In this document: positions 50,679 through 62,399 of the stretch, one piece after another | Numbering within the stretch: position 1 is the first letter of the stretch | Layout: each line of letters starts with the position of its first letter | NCBI GenBank assembly: GCA_023014365.1 | Contig: JAEBUN010000023.1 | Coordinates: 682,001-746,000 of the forward strand | DNA length: 64,000 bases | From: Lepiota brunneoincarnata | Taxonomy: Eukaryota; Basidiomycota; Agaricomycetes; Agaricales; Agaricaceae | Direction of reading: 5' to 3' | Made by a program: the position numbers and the translations under genes | Notes under the pieces: generated by a model | Told to the model about the DNA's origin: nothing | The model's input: only the letters and a program-made list of their open reading frames with translations | Database searches by the model: none

Positions 50679-52016
50679 ATGTATATGCGGTTTGCGTCTT
50701 TGCGGACATTGCTTTTCTGCTGTCTGGTATCTCATGGCGCCTCGAAATCCCCCGATGTTGTTTGGATATCTCCAACCGAGGGGACCATCTTCAAACCTGG
50801 GGATACCATCGTCGGCAGGTGGTCATCAAGAACGGCTCTAGTATCCCCTGGGTTAGTCTCTGTGAGGTTGCCGATAACCCCGTCGTGGTACCTAGAGGTT
50901 TCTCCGATGTAGACGAGGAGGAGGAGGCTGAGAAGTGTGGGACGACTATCTGGCCTGAAGTTCAGGAAACAGAATCGGGGTATATGATTAAGCTGTCAGT
51001 GCTCAACGTCATCTCTTTTTCAGTTAATATTTGACTGTACTGCCAGATCTGCACCCGAAGTCTTGGAAATTTCTCGATATAATCTAAGGATGCAAGATGA
51101 TTTCGGCAACATTTTCGTTTCGCCCATTTTCGGCCTCAGTAGTAAGCCTCGAACTCATTCCATTCCATATACCAGTATTACTCATTATACTGTAGCTAGT
51201 CACCCTGAGGCTACGAGTCGTGGAGAAGCCCCGGCTACTAGTGCGACGGTATCGGGGTTATCGGATCGAGCGACCATGCGTTCATCAGCCACTCAAATAC
51301 CAGGTCCAGGAACTCCGGCTTTGAATAACACAAATATCATTTCAACACCTTCTGTTATCCCATCGGCCTCAGTGATGCCAGGCGTCTTGGTTTCTCGACG
51401 CCCCGTCCCAACTGCTGCTTTTGCTGTTCCGCTTTCGGTCGTGTCCAGCATCTCACTCATAGCAGGACTGTTGTGCATGAGGACTCGAAGGAGGATGGCG
51501 AGGGAGAGGAAGAGAGAATTTAAGTCTCTGATGCTCTCCCGGCACCCGAGCCGCGAATCCTGCAAAGTCGTCGGAGAGGTTGAGCGCACGCTCAACGTTC
51601 TCACCCGAAGGGGTTTGAGCAGCTATTCAAACACGTTGGAGCCTGTACCAGTATTTACGTCGAGACGGGCGTCTCGACCAGTAACCCGCGATCCCTACAC
51701 TGCCTTGCCTTGTAATCCTCGGCGAACGGCCGCCCACGACGACACTCCAGGTTTACGTTATCAGAGCCCTTCCAACCCGAGCATCAAGTCCTTGACAAAT
51801 CGATACACTGCGTCGGGGATGGTAACTGGATCTCAGGGTTTCCTTCATGCATCACCGGCGATGACCGTTCCGCCTGCATTGCTTCCTACGGGACCACCGC
51901 CTTTGCATGTCCGGGCAAATTCCCCTAGAGATAACAGGCCACTTCCTATGCCGCCTCGTCGGACCCCCTCACCCACGGTTGATGTCTATGATGCTATAGC
52001 GGCCAAGTTGAGATGA
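50679..52016 (+). CDS. Type I membrane protein with Kre9/Knh1-like N-terminal domain
   Basis: Predicted single-pass cell-surface protein. Exon 1 starts MYMRFASLRTLLFCCLVS, a likely signal peptide (an in-frame ATG at 50658 is an alternative), and continues VVWISPTEGTIFKPGDTIVG, the typical start of the small beta domain in Kre9/Knh1-type fungal wall proteins. Exon 2 (after a 44-nt intron) has an acidic run (DVDEEEEAEKCG) and GTTIWPEVQETESGYMIKL. Exon 3 has APEVLEISRYNLRMQDDFGN, then a Ser/Thr-rich stalk, one membrane helix (FAVPLSVVSSISLIAGLLCM), a strongly basic stop-transfer stretch (RTRRRMARERKREFK) and a Pro-rich cytoplasmic tail ending TVDVYDAIAAKLR with TGA at 52014-52016. A role in the cell wall or in surface sensing is inference. 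Confidence 0.72.
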
Positions 52017-52305
52017 AAGTGAGGGCTTTTGGATCTCAGCATCTATGTTCTGCTGCCATGTACTTCCCACCTTTGCATGCTGATGCCCTGATCTCGCAGG
52101 CATCCGACCTTCAGTGACCAGAGATTAATGACTTGGACGTTAGTTGTCTCTTTAATTTGGAATCGACCGGTGTCAGCCTCCGATTTATATAGTCTGAGCT
52201 TGACCTTGTATTCGGTGCTCTTTTCCCATTACGCATCGCACTATCGCAACCTTCGCCCTCTTGACTATTGGAGCTTTACCATTTCTTGCGTCGAAGGGAA
52301 GCAAG

Positions 52306-53150
52306 ATGATCGGCGTCTCAGCTCTCAAATACTTCGTAACAGACGTCGCGAAGCCGTTCATTTTCATCGGTCGAATTGTTCGGCACATGTGCGCCGCTGT
52401 CAAAGCCAGAGTCGTACGTCGGGATCATTGGGATGGAAAGAACCTCATCTGTTTTACCAACGACGCTGATATTGAGGCTGCAAGCGAAAAGTGGGAATCA
52501 CCCCGGCTTTCATACCCGGGTATGACCAGCGGTATGCTAAGTGCAATAAGGGGCTAATAATCCCTCCCCTAGTTCGCGTTCAAACTCTAATGTCATCCAA
52601 CGCAGATATTTCCGGCATTGAGAAAGTATTCGTTGATGTTCCAGGGGAATTGGAGGGGAAGCTACAATCCCCACGACAGAAGCACCGGGACAACCCACCT
52701 TTCCCGCAACCTCTTGAACAAGAAAGAGCGGAAAGCACGACCCAGGATTACTTCCCAACACAGCGACACCCGCAGAGGAGACACATCGACCCAAGCACGG
52801 AAATGCTTGAGACCCCCATCCGCAGTATTCGAGTCAGCCATGCTCGCGTTAAGCGCCGATTGATTCTCTTCGGCGATGATGAAAAATCGGGCCATATTCA
52901 ATCTGTTGCCGTTCCGCTGGACGTCTCGCTCAATGCCGCTAATATTTTTGCTCCATTCGGCTCCGCCCAGGGACGCATCCTTCGTGCCCGCGCTATTCGC
53001 CACAAGGTGCTATTTAACGTCGATGTTGATATCGAATTTGTGAATTCGGACCTGGACCCGAGTTTTGGGTCAGTATCTCCTCATGGAACTACTAACGTTC
53101 CAATCGAGGCCGGGGTGAACATGAAGTCGGAGATGTTATTAGTTACCTGA
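52306..53150 (+). CDS. Hypothetical protein, two exons
   Basis: Not recognised. Exons 52306-52519 and 52573-53150 with a 53-nt GT-AG intron, 263 residues. It starts MIGVSALKYFVTDVAKPF, has KARVVRRDHWDG and FTNDADIEAASEKWESP. After the intron come VFVDVPGELEG, a Gln/Pro-rich part, then RLILFGDDEKSGHIQSVAVP, LDVSLNAANIFAPFGSAQ and VLFNVDVDIEFVNSDLDP, which looks like beta-rich globular sequence. It ends MKSEMLLVT. The same-strand membrane protein gene stops 290 bp upstream. Confidence 0.5.
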
Positions 53151-56100
53151 TCGTGGAGAACGAGACCGAGATGCAAACCCTGCCTTCCAGTCCCAACAGA
53201 AGGACGCGTATCGTGACTATCGGTCAAGGGACTCCTGTGGCGGGGGTTTTTTTGGTGTTGATTGAATATTCTCTTGAGTTTGGCCACGATTTATTTGTAC
53301 TTGGCTTTCGGTTCTTCGTTTACTCCCCGCGTTGATCAAGAAAATAATACCTGCGAAATTCGAGAACTCTGGTTTTGCACAATGTGCAACCTCTTGGGCA
53401 GCTTACCGGGCAGGGCCTAAGTTATTGAGAGTTTGTATTGTATTAGTTACTGGAGAGGGATAGAGTGATAGGCTGAAGGACCGTGAGTGAAGATGTCGAA
53501 AAGATGAGAAAATTCAGAATGCGGGCTCAATCGTTAACACGAACCGCTTGGGTTCTGATCCGTCGCGAAATGTCGAGGGTACGGAAAAGAGAGTGTGGAT
53601 TGTAAGATGACGAGTAACAACAGTGAGAGTAAACGAGAGAGAGGTGAGAGTGACATTACCAAATCCTCACTTTCGTTCTGACTTGTGATGTTACCAAAAT
53701 CCATTAATGAATGAGCGCAACCCCAAAAATACATTAAGATCAAGGTTTCGATGGATTTTACACAAATGTAAGGAGTTTCTCAACGTCACGATCCATCACG
53801 GACTTAAAAATGGATCACAGCAAAAGTAAGGTTTTGTAGATGGACTGGGGCGGAGTCTACTGACTGGGGTATCGGGGGTGCTCGAGCACCCGTTTTGTAC
53901 TACAAGTTCGTTATAACTGGGAGATCTACGATATACCGCGAAGGAAGTCAATATGGTAGCTGGGGGGGACGATGAGAGAATAGATAAGAAATTCTGGGCA
54001 TTGTGCCGCCAGGAGACTCGGGCACAATGTCTCGGAATCCTGTGGGGAGCGCCAGCAGTCACGTCGGGAGCGGGTAGGTCAATATAGAGGAGGGTGCGCG
54101 ATTCCTCACTCACAAGGCGCATTTTAACCCAGACGCTGCCGCAGAAATCAAGCAGCCGAAATATATGGGAGCATATCCGGGGCTGGCACTTCCTTTCTTT
54201 CTTCCCCCATTGGAACCAGCAGAATTAAAGCATCCACACCATCCCAATCATCAGGCTCCCAAAAACATTCTCAGACAATCTTTGATTCGATTCCGACATA
54301 TCCTTCGCGACCCAACAAGACACGAATAGCAGCAAAGTAGCTGTTGATATGAATCAAGGCCTCTGTGTCTCGTGTTTGAGTTGGGGGCGAAGTCAACGAG
54401 GATGACACGACCAAGATTTGTTGAGGAAGAGGATTTAGTCGCTGTGCCAGTCACGTTGGGAGATGTCAGCGATGTCGAGTACACGAGGTGCTTGACGACT
54501 GCTTTTGGTCTAAAACGGCCGAGTTTTGGTGGATGAAGCATGCATGAGAGTATCATAGCCAGACATGCCGCCTTTATGCTGCTGCACATGTTCGCGCCAC
54601 CGGCAGAATTGCAATGCACTGCCACGATCTCGAAGTAAAGTCACAAGATCGATGTCAGGATGGCGCTGATAAGGGGCGAATATTTGCTCGTCTGCAGATA
54701 GAGCCTGGTTACTCGGATCTTGGTGGGGTCCTTCGGGAGAGAACAAGGTCGAGGGATACTTGGCTGGGGAGATAGGCGGGCAGTAATGACCCGTAAGGCT
54801 AGAGGGAGTTGAGTTGTTCGTACTTTTTCAAAAGTGAAGGCGGAACGTTGGTGGACTTTAGGAGGAAACATGATGATCTCGTGAAGGTTTGTGACGATTA
54901 TGGAGGAGACGGATGGAGAATGTTTGAGAGTTTTTAGCGAGAGCGTCTTCGAGACAGGAAGTGACCTTCCCTTTCGAGTTGAGTAACTCACTAGGCTATC
55001 AGAACTGGATTTCAGATTTTCTGAATGCCACACATGAGAAGATTACTCTCACCAGCAGTGAAGCGACTGGAGGGGTAACGTCCCAGAAACGGAAGTCTTC
55101 GCCAGCTGGAAAAGTCAACTCTTGCACAGCTACTATATGAGCCACAGGAACCAGGGCGCCCCGAGACAGGCATGCACATGAACTGCTTTCGACATCTTTG
55201 ATCTCCCTGCGCGTACTAGGAGTGTAGTTGGCTGAAGATGTCCGATACAGGACTTAACATTGCCTCCAAATATTGACTTGGGTAGAGACTGTTCGGAGAG
55301 GTGTATTTGAGCACACAAAACCATCCGCATTCGACGAATACACTTACCTAGCTTGTATAGATCCCTCTGTCGGCCATTCTATCTTCGTTTCTGAGCCCAG
55401 CGGGGACTACTATGGAGTCTCAATAGGTTTGATTTGATATGCCTATTGTCATTCGTAGTTCTCTCCACTTTAAAGAACCTAATGTAACCAGTAAGATCGT
55501 TCTTTTGATTTTCTAAAGCACACTAGCCAGAAACATCTGATCAATAGTTGACGGAGTGAAAGCTTCCTCTGGAAGCAGGTGGAGGGCGTAAAGGTTTGGC
55601 GAAGATCTGGTGGGATGCCTAAGAAAGTTTGGATACATTTGACGTTTAACAGATAAAAATGTCTGGAGGGGCGGGCGTGGTGGTATGGATGATGAGTGAT
55701 GATATTCAGTGTTGCGGGCAGCTTCGCGACTTCGAGGGGCTCAAGGAAATCACTGGCACTTGCACGTGATCCAGCGCGTGCTATGTCACGGTATCGTACA
55801 CCCCTTTGCCAACCTCCAGCTTGAGGAAAAGCGCCACCCCTCCCCCGAAAGTCGTTCCGCGATACCCACCATACGTCCTATCTCTTCTCCATGTTCGTAG
55901 AGCGCTCTTATGTGTGTGCATAAATCCCACCTCAATTCTCGGCATCTGAACCGCATATAACCTAGTATTCTTCGGGCTCGCCGCCAGAAACCCAGCATCA
56001 GGTACACCCAGAACTATTCGGAGCTCCGCAACTGGAGACCCCGCGATTCGATCCGCTTCCATTTTCCGTACGTGGATTCCGCGTCCTCGAGCATCTAGTG

Positions 56101-56258
56101 AGGCGGACAAATTCCTTCTCAGCATACAGTTTCGGTCTTGTTGGAAGATATAATACACCCAGAGGGAGACCAAAAATGTCCTTCTAGCAGTTGACCTAAG
56201 TTGCAACACTGAGGTGAGGCGTGCCAGTTGGTTTTAATGCTGTAATTGCTCCTTGGTC
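53151..56258. other. Interval with only weak frames
   Basis: Two minus-strand frames look partly protein-like: 54510-54746 (RHPDIDLVTLLRDRG, CRWREHVQQHKGG) and 55781-56209 (VAELRIVLGVPDAGFLAAS). Neither has clear splice partners or a recognisable family. They may be exons of one unresolved minus-strand gene. The rest shows nothing. Confidence 0.35.
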
Positions 56259-58873
56259 ATGTCACAGAAATATGCCAGGATTCGAGATACAACTCCTGAG
56301 TGGGATGATGGTCTCGAAGACGATGTTTGTATGTTCCAAGCTCAAGCCAGCCCTTGATTGAGACCCGCATAGGAACTATTCACCGGAGACTTCTTGGAAA
56401 CGTTGTTTTCTAGAGCCCCGCCCCGATGCGAACACGCTTGTACCCGACCCCACAATGTACCTTCACCGTGGCCCGAAGCTACCAACCATGGGCAGGACAT
56501 TCTTACTCTTTCGGACTTTATCTTTGACCCCGTATCCTTCAGGGGAGGGGCAGGAAATTGTATCAGGCGCTCAGATGGTCGCTCTTATGCGATACGGAGG
56601 GTCTTGCAGACACGTCAGGCGTGGGCTGAGCTGGCTATACTGGAACTGGCCAAAGATGCCCGCGTCGCTTTCAGTCCATTATTGTATGATGCCTTCGAAC
56701 AGGACCATTATATCTACCTGATCATGGTGTGTATTTGCGTCAATATACCCTCAGTTCGCTTTCCTGATTGTATCTGCTAAGGAGGACTATCCTAGTTGCA
56801 CTCTCACGGAAACCATCAAGCGCCACGGCGTATTCAGCTCCCTGGAAATATTTTTCTACGCATGCGAGATTGTGGGTTCCTAGCTCTGTGTTAGAAGGGA
56901 AATTCATCTTGTTTACAGATAACTGGGCTGCGGTCCCTGCACGATGCCGGAATCGCTCACTGCAATGTTTCCCCAGATACCATAATCTTCGATAAGCACG
57001 GCCATACTGTCCTTTCCGGAATTGAACGCGGGACCGTAATACGCCCGCACCAGAAGTGCTTCCACCATTCCACTGCCAGCGGCAGTGGCAAATATTATCA
57101 AGCGCCAGAATTATTATTAGGATGGAGCCATGATACATTGGTAGATTCCTGGTCTTTCGGAATGGTGCTGTGTTTCATGTTTCACGGAAAGGTTGTGGAT
57201 CATATTACCTTTCGAGCTCGGTCTGACCTCCTCTGTAGCATCCATTTCTATCTCTCAAGAACGGCGAAGATGATCCAAATCTTTGTGACTTTGTGAACAA
57301 AATTCTGTCTGATCGTATTATTAACAGTGTGGTCAAATTCATTAACCCTATAGCCCGGGACCTTATTCTCAAAGTGAGTATTGTTCTTTCAGGTGGCATC
57401 AATGTGGCTGAGTCTTCCAAGTGCGTCGAGCATAATCCGATGATGCGATTGGACGCACGTGATATTCAGAACCACCCATATTTCTCCAACGCGTAAGTGA
57501 CAACGAGGTTTCTAGATGCCGTCAATAATCCACGTCATGCACATAGCGACTGGGAAAGAATCTTTAGGAAAGCAATCCAAGGTAGTCTGGGCGTCTATGG
57601 AGGTTTCATTCCCTTAACATAACTTTCAGCTCCTTTGCGGTCACGGGAGTTGTTTCTCTCAAGCCCCTCCGTCCCCGCTCATGATCCTATTGACCCCGAT
57701 CGTGACTCTCGAAGAAAGTGTCCCTCGCCCTTTCAATCGGCTACAACTATGCCCGGTGGCCCTGCAAGGTGCTTCACTCAGGTCTGGCCTCAGTTTCTCA
57801 GAACGCCAGGCAGTAGAGATAAACATGCACCAACCCTCGTTGATCTGGATCATCCGCTCGCTCAGTCCACTGTTATGGTCGAAGTAACTGATCGTTTGGA
57901 TAAAATGCCTGGCAGCCACCATGTGGAAGAAAGCTATTTTGATGCTACTGAAACCATTCCCGATACGAGCCAGAAAATGTCAAATTTCTGGGACTCCTTA
58001 GACCATGAAGAACGAAGCTCATTGCACTCAGGCTATTCTGCATTGTCTAATATGAAGGTCTCATTCTCGTCGGCCTGGAATCTTCGCAAGGAGCGCTCGT
58101 TGGTGTTCCCCCATCGCCTCTTTTCACTTAATGCAACTTCGATAAAACAAAAATTGCGACGGAAAGCCAAGTCTGTGACCGCATTGAAATACGCTGCCTA
58201 TGCAGAACCTATCGTGGATCTGCCGAGTGGACTGAGCCAGATTGGAAGCGGGATTGGATTTACTTGCAACGTGCCTGCTATTTCTCCTGCTTCCGTCCGT
58301 AATTCGATGGCCTCCGACTGTACGGCAGTTCCAAAAGCGTGCCATGGCTTGCTCTATGGCATTGATATGTCGGGCTTTTGGGGTGGCTCCAAAACCACTA
58401 CTACTTTAGGCGCGGGCGGATCATCTGTTCCAGTCGGCGAAGTTACACAGGAAAGCCGGGCGGAGGAGGTTCTTGCTGATCACCCGGCCGTTGCTCTTTC
58501 GCCGGCATGCATACCCCGTGGCCAAATGGAAGAGAAATGTGGTACTTTTTCCGGGGCGGGGACCCCTGTACTCTATACTTTGTCACAGCCTTCAAAAAGA
58601 TCTGCGACAACTCTGCCTGCCATACAAGAATTGACCTCTCCTACTGGGTCGGCTCTGACAAGTTCGACCGAGGTGGAGGAGGAAGAGGCCCTCACACCGG
58701 ACACCGTTGCGTATCAGCCCGGAGGGGGTGTCGTCGGCATGGAGCAGGCGATTGTTGAACCGAAAAGATCCGACGAAATATACAGGCTAGATCCGGAATC
58801 AACACTCAGACTGGTGACGCCAGCGGCTGGGCTCCGGCTCTCATGGGCTACCGAAGAACTATGCCGGTTCTGA
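56259..58873 (+). CDS. Predicted pseudokinase (protein kinase fold)
   Basis: A protein kinase-like domain in which the catalytic residues appear to be lost. It starts MSQKYARIRDTTPEWDDGLE at 56259. The fold reads YAIRRVLQTRQAWAELAILE (the VAIK lysine position is Arg), the hinge region YIYLIMEDYPSC, HDAGIAHCNVSPDTIIF (HRD becomes HCN), TVLSGIERG where DFG should be, YYQAPELLLG (the APE motif kept) and DTLVDSWSFGMVL (structural Asp kept). After the kinase-like part (HNPMMRLDARDIQNHPYF) follows a long Ser/Pro-rich tail, ending ATEELCRF with TGA at 58871-58873. About seven introns. The first uses the donor GTTTGT: choosing the next GT would give a stop. It may act as a scaffold; partner unknown. 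Confidence 0.8.
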
Positions 58874-59024
58874 TGTTGAGTTGTTGATCCGTTGACTCGA
58901 TTTGTTGTGTTTCATAATTCGTGTATGTATCGTATTGTCGGGAATGTACAGTAATCGTGAATATCATTGAGTTGGTGCACAATATAACACATCTGAAGGC
59001 CGGACGCAGGGAACTCTATATCTA

Positions 59025-61123
59025 TTAACCACCAGTTAACATCTTCCAGATCTCCTTGCCAGCTCTCTGTCTTTCATGTGTAGCCTTCCCATCACCTAAG
59101 ATTGACTTGTTCTCCATGGCACGCCTACTCAAGTAGGGCATCACTTCTTCGAGAGCACCGTAGGGGACGTATCTAGGGAACAAATGTGAGGAATCATTTC
59201 CAGTATACTGAAGAAAGGCGGGACTAACTTGATAATTAAAGGTGTGACTGCCCTTGTCCTGTTGACGAGATATTGGGTGAGATCATCACTCATTCCTGGT
59301 CGCTCCTAATTACCGGGATTGCGGGCACAGCAAGCGTTTCGGGGCAACATACCATAGAGCTGACCAATAGCTACACGTTCGACGACTTCCGGTTTCAGCC
59401 TCACTACAACTTCACCATCTTCTCCCCTCGGCTCCTCAGGCAACGGTGTTGCCAAATCAGTTTGTACCAACTCTTCCAAAATTAGCTTTGCGCTTTCCCA
59501 GTTGTGTGTCCCGAACAAGATGCCTATGCGCGGTAGTCTGGCGGCGGTGCCGGGAGTGCTGGACTGAATAAGCTGGCTGACCGAGTTGGAAGTGTACCCA
59601 GTAAGCCACGAGGACCACGAGCGGCGGGCTTCTTTCTTGCTGCCGTCATCGGAGGTGATCTGAGCCAGTCCCGAGGAGTCACCTTGCACATCTTCCCTGA
59701 CGGAATTCAGAAGCATTCCGACACATTGATTATAGCACTTGTCTGTCTCTTCCTTCTTGAACCAAACAGGTGGAAGCTCGTCCGGGGAGATAGATAAAGA
59801 AGATGCTTTGGACTGATGTGCGGCGAGTTCGTACGGGTGGTAAGCTCCTCGAACAAGCTTTAACTCCAAGCGCATAATTGTTCTTGCGTGCAGTCGGCGA
59901 GGGAAAGAGCGAGGTGAGAGGGCGTCCTGCAAGCCCAAATTGACGTGATCTATAAATAGAGAGATAAGATTGGGCAGTGATACCTTCTGAGATAAGCCTG
60001 ATAAGTCGTGTACACAAGAGGTTGCACGGCTGAGCTTGGGTCCTGTAGAGTGTTGAACTCACGCATCAAGGCATACGCGACTCCGTCAATGGCAGGTTGG
60101 TACCAGCTATGACGTCATATTGAGAAGGGTTAATGAGCTGAACACACATGGTCACACACGCACCTCCATTCAGCATCAATGATGACCTTGACGCCTCGTT
60201 TCCTCGCGTGTGTGCACACGCGGCAAAGATCCTGATAAAGCTCGCGTAGATCTTCAATGTCCTCTTTGGAAAGGGGTGAGGCAGACGCCGTCGAATGGAG
60301 GACGACGTCCAAGTCGGTAGATCGGGGACAACCAGGGAACGGAACGGCATCGGGAGCAAGCAAGCGAGATCGGAGCATGTGAGAGGAGAGGTTGATAAGA
60401 GCTTGGGCGTTAGGAACCAGGGCTGTCTGAGATACGTGGCCGACTCAGTTCAGTGAAGAATTATCGGCGGGGGGAGACATACTATCTTAACAGCTACCCA
60501 AGTGCGCCTGCCGCCGTCATTGAGTGAGTCCTCAAAGTCTGCGGCGACGTCAATGGAGTTGATCATCTCTCTTATAATGCGTTTGTGGGGAAGGTCTTCC
60601 TTGGATACGGCTACCTTACTAGAACGTGAAGCAGAAGCAGCCGAGGGGTCGACCTCCACCGAGTAAGCAAGGAGGGCTCCTTTGTTCGCCCTGCGGAATG
60701 CACGAAGGAGGGGAAGTGTGCCTTCTGCAGTATCACCGCCGACAAACTGCATAACGAAGAATGAGGTCCGATACCGCTACATCCACACAATTCTGAAGGA
60801 CGTACGTGATTGAAGAACGTCGCCCTGACAAATGCTTCCGTGATCTGACGGAGACCTGGCACACTTGTGAGGGCATTGAGTATCTTGGGGGAGTATTCTA
60901 CGAGCCCAGGCACGGAGCACATGGAAAAGACGGTATAAGAGCGAACGAGAGATCCGAGAGACTGCTTGGTCTCGCCGACGTTGAGGGAGTCAGCATGGAC
61001 ATAACCTGCGGCAAGGAGAAGTCCACCGGAGAGAGTGGCTATACGTGCAAAGGATCTGTGTGGTCTTTGGTGAGCTGCATGGTGTATGTTGCGGACATGA
61101 AGACGGGAGAGACGAGAGAGCAT
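59025..61123 (-). CDS. PUT1: Proline dehydrogenase (mitochondrial)
   Basis: FAD enzyme of the mitochondrial inner membrane that oxidises proline to pyrroline-5-carboxylate, the first step of proline breakdown. It starts MLSRLSRLHVRNIHHAAHQR, a clear mitochondrial presequence. Landmarks in order: SVPGLVEYSP, FVGGDTAEGTLPLLRAFR, ADFEDSLNDGGRRTWVAVKI, GVKVIIDAEWR, WYQPAIDGVAYALM, ELKLVRGAYHPYE, GILFGTHNWESA, VAIGQLYGMSDDLT and RRAMENKS, with the end ERQRAGKEIWKMLTGG and TAA at 59025-59027. The substrate-contact Arg pair in RRAMENKS and the strand LVRGAY are kept. About six introns. It is divergent from BCP1. Confidence 0.93.
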
Positions 61124-61227
61124 TGGACCGGATCTTCCTCGGCATTGTAATTATATTTGCCGCGTCAGTCACATGATCTCCGGGGTAGCCCACGTGTTTG
61201 GCTATCTTTTCTGTTATCAATCCCGCC
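61124..61227. promoter_or_regulatory. 104-bp divergent promoter, PUT1 / BCP1
   Basis: Only 104 bp separate the two start codons. Both transcripts must start and be regulated from this short segment or from inside the other gene's 5' end. It includes an inverted sequence near CACGTG-like TCACATGATC. Confidence 0.55.
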
Positions 61228-62247
61228 ATGAAACGAAAACAAGTCGACAACGACAACGCCAACAACATTTCAGACAGTGACTCAGCCTCCGACACCGTAC
61301 GTACCCTCCATACAGTTGCATATCTATCCTTTTAGCTTACCAGGACAGTAGTCTCTTGTAAATGTAGACTTTGACTTCTTCGACCCAAACCCAAACGTCG
61401 ATTATCATGCCATCAACCGTCTTCTTCAACAGCTTTTCCAGAGCGATGCAGAGCTTCTTAATACTAACCAGCTCACAGATCTTATCCTAGGCCAACCCAC
61501 CGTAGGCACCACCATCAAGACCGATGGCATTGAGAGCGACCCGTACGCACTTCTCACCGTGCTCAACATGCACGTCCATCACCAGCACACGTCCATAAAG
61601 GCTATAGCGAACTACTGCTTAGAACATGCCGCCGTGGCGCCAGATCCAGCATTCCATACCACCCTTCACGCTCTGTTCTCGCAAAACCAGCACCATGTGG
61701 GACTCATGATTTGCGAGCGCCTAATCAACATGCCTGTCCAAGTTGTCCCTCCCATGTTCAAAATGCTCACAGATGAGATCAATTGGGCTATCGCCGACGT
61801 ACGTCCGCTCTGCCAACCATACGTCTAACCCCGCCCGTCTGAAAATTCTTTGGTCGCCAGAATGAACCCTACACCTTCTCGCACTTTCTCTTCATCTCCC
61901 GCACTTACTATCTCTCACCCGAAGAAGAATCCGCTCTCGTGAACTCTGCGCCTCGCAACAACAAATACACCAGGTCAAAATCCTTTTCCAAAAAACCAAG
62001 GCCCACACCATCACATCCCACTCCTGAACCCCCTCCGGACGGCATATACCCCTTCCACCCGGAGGACGACGTGATCCGCTCTCTCTCGCTTCACTCTCTG
62101 GAATACAAGTTTAAAAACGCACATCAAGAGCCGAGGGAGAGGGATGCGTTTGGTCTAGATATCAGGGGGAGGATAATGCTCCTGCCCGCAGAGAGACTCG
62201 GGGAGCTCGTCACCAAGTTGCAAACAGTGTACAGTCCAAAACAATGA
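61228..62247 (+). CDS. BCP1: BCP1/BCCIP family protein
   Basis: A conserved eukaryotic protein; in yeast Bcp1 helps nuclear export and acts as a chaperone for ribosomal protein uL14, and the animal relative is BCCIP. It starts MKRKQVDNDNANNISDSDSA (basic, then acidic). After a short intron come VNVDFDFFDPNPNVDYHAIN, RLLQQLFQSDAELL, QLTDLILGQPTVGTTIKTDG and ALLTVLNMHVHHQH. A last exon has PYTFSHFLFISRTYYLSPEE, a Lys/Pro-rich insert, DGIYPFHPEDDVIRSLSLHS and ends LVTKLQTVYSPKQ with TGA at 62245-62247. The DPYALLTVLN block and the FHPEDD end are diagnostic. About three exons. Confidence 0.92.
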
Positions 62248-62399
62248 GAACAGAGATACCTGCCTCGTCTCCTGGAGGCGAGATTCCGCTCCCTTCTACA
62301 GAACGCGAAACTGAACAGATAACATCTTTATTTCCACAACGACAAAATAAATATCATGAATTGCATATGGGTTTCAAACATCCCGAGCTACCTAGTCGT

